Assembly (NCBI GenBank): GCA_003485885.1 | Contig: DNHM01000387.1 | Span: 1 to 7,218, forward strand | Length of the DNA stretch: 7,218 bases | Direction of reading: 5' to 3' | Source of the DNA: Acidimicrobiaceae bacterium | Lineage (GTDB): Bacteria > Actinomycetota > Acidimicrobiia > Acidimicrobiales > UBA10347 | Shown here: positions 1-4,308 of the stretch, piece after piece | How positions within the stretch are numbered: position 1 is the first letter of the stretch | How the letters are laid out: the number at the start of each line of letters is the position of its first letter | Position numbers and translations under genes: made by a program | Notes under the pieces: generated by a model | What the model was told of the DNA's origin: nothing | The model's input: the letters and a program-made list of their open reading frames with translations, nothing else | The model's database searches: none

Positions 1-714
1 TCCTGGGATCATCTTGTTGGCGTGAATCGCCGATGTGATGGGATGCATCCGGTCATACCAAGGCACGATCGCCGTTGGCACTTGCACTCGTCGCAGGTCG
101 TCATCGTCAAATCCCATCACCGGGGCTTGTGCATGCTTGAGGAACTGAACCCGCCAGCGTCGCATCACTTCGAGGAAGTGCTGTGGATTCATAGCGAGTA
201 GCGCTGTCCGATTTTCGGGACGAACGGCAGCCAGCCCAGCAAAATAGTCAAGCGCGCACACTGCTTCCATCCCGCCTTGTTCGCATGCTCGCAGATACTT
301 TCCGTAGTAGTAGTCATCGAGGAACCTGACGGCGAGTGGCCCACCGCTGATGCCCCACAGCCCAAGACCTGCCGTTCTGCCGGGATAACGCAGCGCGAAG
401 CGAAGAGCGACACGCGCAGTTCGCGACCGTCCGACGATGAAGGCCCGTTCAATGCCGAGACCGTCGAGCAATTCGTGGAGATCATCAACCCACACATCCT
501 CTTCGGGTTCGTCGAAGTCAAAGTGGATGGAGGAGTGACCACAGTTGCGGCGATCATGCAGTAGGACGCGACAGCCATGGTGTGACATCGCGGTGGCCAA
601 CAGCTCCACTTCGGCGATGGGGTGACGTCCACCCGACATCACGACGACCCACGGTCCTGCATCTCCGAGGATCTCGTAATGGATATCAGCGCCATTTGCA
701 CGAGCTGTCGGCAT
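1..714 (-). CDS. alpha/beta-fold hydrolase, C-terminus outside the window
   Basis: The 238 visible codons read as a serine hydrolase of the alpha/beta fold. An early beta strand (WVVVMSGG, residues 22-29) leads to the oxyanion-side loop. The family motif HDRRNCGHS (53-61) is the usual D-x-R-x-x-G-x-S turn. The nucleophile elbow is VGRSRT (94-99), with Ser97 the likely nucleophile. The third catalytic region, IVPWYDRMHP (216-225), suggests Asp221 as the acid. The catalytic His and the stop lie beyond position 1. The elbow is odd: the usual G-x-S-x-G ends in Thr99. The ATG at 714 is chosen because an in-frame TAA lies shortly upstream and no better start intervenes; the Shine-Dalgarno is weak. 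It begins 8 nt after the preceding stop, so it is probably the fourth gene of the leftward operon. Likely cytoplasmic, as no signal peptide is seen. Substrate unknown; ester, lactone or C-C bond hydrolysis are all possible. Confidence 0.88.
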   Translation of the reverse strand, partial: MPTARANGADIHYEILGDAGPWVVVMSGGRHPIAEVELLATAMSHHGCRVLLHDRRNCGHSSIHFDFDEPEEDVWVDDLHELLDGLGIERAFIVGRSRTARVALRFALRYPGRTAGLGLWGISGGPLAVRFLDDYYYGKYLRACEQGGMEAVCALDYFAGLAAVRPENRTALLAMNPQHFLEVMRRWRVQFLKHAQAPVMGFDDDDLRRVQVPTAIVPWYDRMHPITSAIHANKMIPG

Positions 715-722
715 GAGGTGCG

Positions 723-1100
723 TCAGATTTCCGCGGGGTTACGGCTTGGGGGCGGATCACCCTTGTAGAGATTCTTGACGCCACCGTTGCGGTAAGACTC
801 TGCAGCTGCGTCCTTAAACCTGGCAGACGCTTCGTATTCCTCGATTGGGTATTCGTCATGTTCGGCCACCACTCGAATCTCGGTGACGTCTCTGATGTCG
901 AGATTCAGTTCTGCGGCAATCTCGGCGTCGGTCATCGCCCGCTGACGGACCGCGTCGGGAAGGAACTCATTGATGTTGACCTGGTGCGAGTTCGACATAC
1001 GCACGACCCGGCCTCGGTATTCGCTATACAGCTCAGGGTCGACGACGTGGAAGCCCGTCAGCTCACCCCGAGCTGTCGGCCGGTCATCGTGCTCGGTCAC
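723..1100 (-). CDS. small protein of unknown function with HTH-like segment (125 aa)
   Basis: I do not recognise this family. It is an acidic, cysteine-free soluble protein with no membrane segment. Residues 56-76 (starting MTDAEIAAELNLDI) resemble the 'aligned helix, turn, second helix' pattern of DNA-binding HTH segments, as in sigma-region-4 or LuxR-type proteins, but this is judged by eye only. The flanks are charged and rich in Glu, Tyr and Arg, and the C-terminal tail is proline-rich and probably disordered. The GTG at 1100 is chosen because it overlaps the preceding stop as GTGA and has AGGA (1108-1111) seven bases upstream. An ATG at 1145 would add 15 residues lying inside the upstream gene. 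Tight coupling to the Fe-S paralogues suggests a partner or accessory subunit; a local regulator is the alternative. Confidence 0.75.
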   Translation of the reverse strand: MTEHDDRPTARGELTGFHVVDPELYSEYRGRVVRMSNSHQVNINEFLPDAVRQRAMTDAEIAAELNLDIRDVTEIRVVAEHDEYPIEEYEASARFKDAAAESYRNGGVKNLYKGDPPPSRNPAEI

Positions 1101-1960
1101 TTCAGCATCCTGTTCTCGGCGCCCACCGGGCACACGCGCATACATTCAAAACACTGGCCCTGGCTCACATTCGAGTACGTGATCGACCACATCGTGCGGG
1201 TGAAGTAGCTGCCATACAACATCATCTTGCGACGTTCGACATCGGGTTCGGAGAGCACCTTCTCCAGCACCGCCTGATAGCCGGGAACCCAGTAGTGATA
1301 CACCCGGTCACGGCAGCGATTGGCGTCGTAACGCCGACCAATGACCAGTCCGTCCTGGATTTGCCCGCCGAGACAACCGCCGTCGTCGATGTTGCACACA
1401 TCGGTGCACGGGGTCACACCGCGCTGGTCGTACATCTCAACACACGACGGAGCCGGGCACGCTGGCTGCTCGATCGGGCCGTCAAACGGAAGTGGCAACG
1501 AGGTCAAGATCACCGTGAGGTAGACAAAGCCATGTTCCGGGTGCAGGACCGGGCCGGCAAGACTGGGGCTACCGGCTCCGGCCGCAACCGCAGCTGCGGT
1601 GAAATCAAGAAATGGCTTGTCGTCCTGGTCGGTCGAGGTAGGCACGTTCATCGCGTAGTAGCCGAGCCGTTCTTCGATCTGGCGAGCCAGTGCGCTGCCG
1701 ATTGCCGCCATTCGATCGGAAGTGCCGACGGTTTCAAGCACCTCGGCCCGAGGGCTGTTCCATTCGCCGACCCGTGGTGCACTGCCGCCGAGCACGATCA
1801 TCGACTTCACCTGCGGGAGTAGATCGCTCGGGCGTTGACCCGGAGCAACATCGGCGAGCAAATCGGGGTCGCCCACCCGTGCGACCATCGCTCCTCGTTT
1901 GAGGACGCCCTCGAGCAATTCGGATTTGACCGTCTGCCAATCAGGTTCTTCTTCGGTCAC
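1097..1960 (-). CDS. QueG/reductive-dehalogenase-like 4Fe-4S protein, second tandem copy (287 aa)
   Basis: This is a paralogue of the gene immediately upstream. The middle region (AGAG near 127-130, HPEHGFVYLTVILTSLPLPFD near 140-160) matches the pattern in epoxyqueuosine reductase (QueG) and RdhA catalytic domains: 'AGLG...hPeyG...v.T.lpL..D'. Cysteines follow at 168, 173, 185, 189, 196 and 216, with a C-terminal CFECMRVCPVG (270-280). Nine cysteines could ligate two [4Fe-4S] clusters. At the fourth Cys the usual CP is CN (189-190). The protein is shorter than QueG (about 350-380 aa) and lacks its C-terminal HEAT-repeat part. It has no Tat signal, unlike respiratory RdhA, so it is probably cytoplasmic. 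Start: GTG at 1960 overlaps the previous stop (GTGA), with GGAGG 8 nt upstream. A redox role is inferred; corrinoid binding is possible but not shown. Confidence 0.88.
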   Translation of the reverse strand: MTEEEPDWQTVKSELLEGVLKRGAMVARVGDPDLLADVAPGQRPSDLLPQVKSMIVLGGSAPRVGEWNSPRAEVLETVGTSDRMAAIGSALARQIEERLGYYAMNVPTSTDQDDKPFLDFTAAAVAAGAGSPSLAGPVLHPEHGFVYLTVILTSLPLPFDGPIEQPACPAPSCVEMYDQRGVTPCTDVCNIDDGGCLGGQIQDGLVIGRRYDANRCRDRVYHYWVPGYQAVLEKVLSEPDVERRKMMLYGSYFTRTMWSITYSNVSQGQCFECMRVCPVGAENRMLK

Positions 1961-2829
1961 TTCAGCTTCCTCCGGTAGCGCCCGACCGGGCAGACCCGCA
2001 TGCACTCGAAACACTGAGCCACGCTCTCCTTGTACCTGCCAACCGACGAGAGATTCCGCCGGAAGTCGTCGGAATACAGAACCGCCTTGGCTTCGTCGAT
2101 GTCGTCGGCTGCGGTGAGTAGTTCGACCTGTTTGATATGGCCGCGGATACCGAAGTTCATGGCACGAGTCGAACAACGCTCACGATTGAAGTAGCTGCTT
2201 GTGATCTCGCCGTCGTCAATCGTTGCGTCGATGCAGCCACCGTCGTCGGCTGGGCACACGGCCATGCACGGGGTCTTCCCCTCGAGTTCGTACATCTTCA
2301 CGCACGAGCGGGCGGGGCACACGTTGTCTTCGAGCTGATGGTCAGGCACGAGTGGCATCGTCGTGATTGCGGCCGCGTAGTACAGCAGGCCATAGGTGGG
2401 GTGCAGGATGATATTGGCAGCGATCGAACGAGTACCTAGGCCGGCGAGAACCGCAGCCAACATCATGCTCATCGGTGGATGCTGGCCCGATGTAGGTAAC
2501 GCTGGCGCCTGCATGGCCTGGTAGCCATGCACGGTCTCGATGTGTTCGGCCATCACCAAAGACGCCACATTCTCTCGGAAGTCATACCCCGTGATTTCCA
2601 TCAGCCGTCGATTCGGGCTCTGCCACGCCGCGTTCGATGGCCCCAAAGAACCCGCTACCACCACACTCTTCGCCCCTGGCATGAAGTCAGACGGACGGTG
2701 CCCTTCGGGGACGTATTCGTTAAACGCACTCGCAGCCGCGACTCCAACAACCGTGGCCCCTGAGTTGAGGCCAAGCTGTTTCAGGGCAAGAGTTGTCGCT
2801 TCGAGCTCGTCGGCCGTTTGCTCATCCAT
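1957..2829 (-). CDS. QueG/reductive-dehalogenase-like 4Fe-4S protein, first tandem copy (290 aa)
   Basis: First gene of the leftward operon. The N-terminal part has RPSDFMPGAKSVVVAGSL (45-62), equivalent to the 'p.aksvivvg' strand of QueG. Next comes AGLGTRSIAANIILHPTYG (129-147), the family's central motif, then a strand and the stretch TTMPLVPD (156-163). Cysteines lie at 171, 176, 188, 192, 199 and 219, and the terminal CFECMRVCPVG is at 273-283. Two [4Fe-4S] clusters are expected. The family reduces substrates with cobalamin and Fe-S electrons (epoxyqueuosine, organohalides), but a genuine queG is not claimed: this protein is shorter, has different cysteine spacing, and is duplicated in a catabolic setting. 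The ATG at 2829 is preferred over GTG 2847 because it makes the N-terminus match the paralogue in length; neither has a convincing Shine-Dalgarno. Confidence 0.88.
   Translation of the reverse strand: MDEQTADELEATTLALKQLGLNSGATVVGVAAASAFNEYVPEGHRPSDFMPGAKSVVVAGSLGPSNAAWQSPNRRLMEITGYDFRENVASLVMAEHIETVHGYQAMQAPALPTSGQHPPMSMMLAAVLAGLGTRSIAANIILHPTYGLLYYAAAITTMPLVPDHQLEDNVCPARSCVKMYELEGKTPCMAVCPADDGGCIDATIDDGEITSSYFNRERCSTRAMNFGIRGHIKQVELLTAADDIDEAKAVLYSDDFRRNLSSVGRYKESVAQCFECMRVCPVGRYRRKLK
1969..1973 (-). promoter_or_regulatory. ribosome binding site GGAGG for the second Fe-S gene
   Basis: A perfect GGAGG lies inside the last codons of the upstream gene, 8 nt before the GTG at 1960. It decides the start: the long open frame continues upstream to 2176, but that extension would lie wholly inside the paralogue. 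The arrangement indicates translational coupling. Confidence 0.75.
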
Positions 2830-2965
2830 CGACCGATCGTATTCCACGCCGCCGGTGCTAGCCGAAAGAATCTGGTGGTTCTCTCACTCGGCTGGTCGGC
2901 GAGCCTCGGTGAGCCGGTCGAACGCAAGTGCCCATGGCGGTCGCAGACATGCCAGCGCCCGAACA

Positions 2966-3037
2966 TCATGGTTCCACGTTGCATACGGCGACGCGCCGAG
3001 AACGCACCGCCGCAATCTTGCCCACACGTCCCGACAT
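2966..3037 (-). CDS. possible 23-residue small ORF in the divergent spacer
   Basis: A minus-strand ATG at 3037 is preceded by GGAGAG five bases upstream, a good ribosome-binding context, and runs 23 codons to a TGA ending at 2966. The peptide starts MSGRVGKIAAVRSRR and is basic. It could be a leader peptide for the leftward operon, a decayed gene start, or chance. Only the ribosome binding site and position support it. Confidence 0.15.
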   Translation of the reverse strand: MSGRVGKIAAVRSRRVAVCNVEP

Positions 3038-3105
3038 GGCAACTCTCCGTCCGGCCGGTCACTGCGAGAGACGCCAGCAGCGTGCCGATTTGCCCACGAT
3101 CTTGG

Positions 3106-3118
3106 GTTACTGACTAAC
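3106..3118. promoter_or_regulatory. operator-like inverted repeat GTTAcTgAcTAAC
   Basis: GTTA and TAAC are separated by five bases, and five of the six base pairs of the 13-bp element are symmetric. It lies 32 bp upstream of the monooxygenase ATG, where an operator overlapping a promoter would be expected. The size and GTTA...TAAC form would suit a TetR- or GntR-type repressor, but no such regulator is encoded in the window. Confidence 0.35.
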
Positions 3119-3119
3119 G

Positions 3120-3132
3120 TCACCACCAGTGA
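3120..3132. promoter_or_regulatory. second inverted repeat TCAC-N5-GTGA
   Basis: A 4-bp inverted repeat with the same N5 spacer lies directly after the GTTA...TAAC element. The two centres are 14 bp apart. It could be part of a composite operator or a chance repeat; its short arms make it weak on its own. Confidence 0.22.
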
Positions 3133-3140
3133 AGTGAACC

Positions 3141-3146
3141 GGAGGT
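3141..3146 (+). promoter_or_regulatory. ribosome binding site GGAGGT of the flavin monooxygenase
   Basis: GGAGGT ends four bases before the ATG at 3151. It is the strongest Shine-Dalgarno in the window and fixes the start of the monooxygenase gene. Confidence 0.85.
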
Positions 3147-3150
3147 AGCT

Positions 3151-4254
3151 ATGCACGTAGGAATGGGCGTTGCGTTTCAGAATCCTGAGGATGCGCTGAG
3201 TGATGCGCAGGTCTGGGATGAAGAGGTCAAGATCGCGCTCGAAGCTGAAGCGGCGGGGTTCGACTCCATCTGGTCGGTCGAGCACCACTTCACCGACTAC
3301 ACGATGTGTCCAGATCCCCTCCAGTTCCTCACATACATCGCCGGTCAGACAAAAACCATCCAGCTCGGCACTGGCGTGGTGGTGTTGCCATGGCATGACC
3401 CAATGCGGGTCGCCGAACAGATCACCATGCTCGACAATCTGTCCGGTGGTCGGCTGATACTCGGCATCGGACGCGGTCTTGCCCGCATCGAATACGAAGG
3501 CTTCGGCGTCGACATGAACACCAGTCGCCAGAAGCTGGTCGAGATGGCCGAGTGTGTCTTTACCGGGCTCGAAAACGGGTATCTCGAATACGACGGGGAG
3601 ATCGTGCAACAGGCCCGTCGAGACATCCGACCCGCTCCTCAACACTCGTTCAAAGGCCGCACCTACGCCGCCGCAGTGTCCCCAGAGTCCATGCCGATCA
3701 TGGCCCGCCTCGGTCTCGGGTTGCTCATCATTCCCCAGAAACCCTGGGACGTCGTCGAGAACGACTTTGCGGTCTACACCGATGTGTATCGCACCGAGAA
3801 CGGCACCGAACCTCCCCCTCCGCTATGTGGTGGTTTCTGTTTCGTCGACGAAAGTGCGGACCGGGCCGAGGAGATGGCCTATCGCTATATCGGTGGCTAT
3901 TACGGGACCGTGTTGAAACATTACGAGTTCGCCAAGGCAGCCCACGACGGGGTCAAGGGCTACGAGTTCTATACGAACATCAGCAAGTACATCGACCGCC
4001 ACGGATCTGGTGGTGCAGCCGAGGACTTCGTCAAACTCATGCCGTTCGGCACACCCGAGCAGGTACTTGAGAAACTCGAATTCATCAAGGACAAGGTCAA
4101 CATGGCTGCGTTTTTCCCTAACTTCATCTATGCCGGAATGCCCTATGCCGAAGGCCGTCGCAACATGAACCTGTTCGTCGATCAGGTCATGCCTGAACTC
4201 AAGAGCTGGGACGCGCCCCCCGTCGGACTCCAGGCAGTCACCGCTGCTCGTTAG
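3151..4254 (+). CDS. LLM-class (luciferase-like) flavin-dependent oxidoreductase
   Basis: At 367 aa this has the usual length of a bacterial luciferase-like monooxygenase, a TIM-barrel enzyme that uses FMNH2 supplied by a reductase and O2 to oxygenate a substrate. The N-terminal strand (MHVGMGVAF) leads to SVEHHFTDY (42-50), which matches the EHHF stretch of LuxA around its catalytic His44. IQLGTGVVVLPWHDPMRVAEQ (70-90) and DNLSGGRLILGIGRG (95-109) are the classic family signatures. GTPEQVLEKLEFIK near the C-terminus is the 'gtPeev.e.l' helix. Start: ATG with GGAGGT. It is the first gene rightward and is followed by a terminator-like hairpin, then a CoA transferase. No flavin reductase is visible, so reduced flavin must come from elsewhere. 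The substrate is not deducible; relatives act on terpenes, aldehydes, alkanesulfonates and nitriloacetate-type chelators. Confidence 0.93.
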   Translation: MHVGMGVAFQNPEDALSDAQVWDEEVKIALEAEAAGFDSIWSVEHHFTDYTMCPDPLQFLTYIAGQTKTIQLGTGVVVLPWHDPMRVAEQITMLDNLSGGRLILGIGRGLARIEYEGFGVDMNTSRQKLVEMAECVFTGLENGYLEYDGEIVQQARRDIRPAPQHSFKGRTYAAAVSPESMPIMARLGLGLLIIPQKPWDVVENDFAVYTDVYRTENGTEPPPPLCGGFCFVDESADRAEEMAYRYIGGYYGTVLKHYEFAKAAHDGVKGYEFYTNISKYIDRHGSGGAAEDFVKLMPFGTPEQVLEKLEFIKDKVNMAAFFPNFIYAGMPYAEGRRNMNLFVDQVMPELKSWDAPPVGLQAVTAAR

Positions 4255-4263
4255 TCTCAGGAG

Positions 4264-4286
4264 CCAGCGCCAATGGGCTGGTTTTT
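4264..4286 (+). terminator. intrinsic-terminator-like hairpin with T5
   Basis: CCAGC (4264-4268) pairs with GCTGG (4277-4281). The stem can continue with CC/GG (4270-4271 and 4275-4276) over an AAT loop if G4269 is bulged out. Five T residues (4282-4286) follow immediately. The hairpin starts 10 bases after the monooxygenase stop and ends 22 bases before the next start. It may end the monooxygenase mRNA or attenuate read-through into the CoA transferase. Confidence 0.55.
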
Positions 4287-4297
4287 CCCAACAAACT

Positions 4298-4302
4298 AAG
4301 GT
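4298..4302 (+). promoter_or_regulatory. ribosome binding site AAGGT of the CoA transferase
   Basis: AAGGT lies six bases before the ATG at 4309. It is moderate in strength and supports this start, which also places the first domain's LHGLRVIDLT strand at residues 6-15, as expected for the family. Confidence 0.5.
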
Positions 4303-4308
4303 CAGACT

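Larger units (their letters stand above)
2830..3150. promoter_or_regulatory. divergent intergenic region (321 bp)
   Basis: This is the space between the start of the leftward Fe-S operon and the start of the rightward monooxygenase, so promoters for both directions should lie here. I see no convincing sigma-70 pair on either strand. A weak candidate for the rightward gene is TTGCCC (3090-3095) with TAACGT (3115-3120), but the 19-nt spacer makes it doubtful. The right end holds two small inverted repeats and a strong ribosome binding site. The rest (about 2830-3100) shows open frames with no recognisable protein character, plus one possible 23-codon frame. I find no tRNA, riboswitch or CRISPR signature. 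Confidence 0.6.

Noticed and set aside
1295..1822. 175-codon plus-strand open frame
   Set aside because: It is antisense to the cysteine-rich core of the second Fe-S protein and is a shadow of that gene's codon bias.
1961..2176. Extended start (2176) for the second Fe-S gene, giving 359 residues
   Set aside because: The extra 72 residues lie inside the paralogue in another frame and have no counterpart in that paralogue. GTG 1960 with GGAGG fits much better.
3052..3096. Possible cobalamin riboswitch fragments (GGTCACTGCG, GCCAGCAGCGTGCC)
   Set aside because: They only loosely resemble B12-box elements, lack the other conserved parts and order, and are not oriented toward the Fe-S genes that might use cobalamin.
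2884..3645. 253-codon minus-strand open frame overlapping the monooxygenase start
   Set aside because: It is antisense to a gene with clear family motifs and a strong ribosome binding site, and its translation has no recognisable motif. High GC opens such frames.
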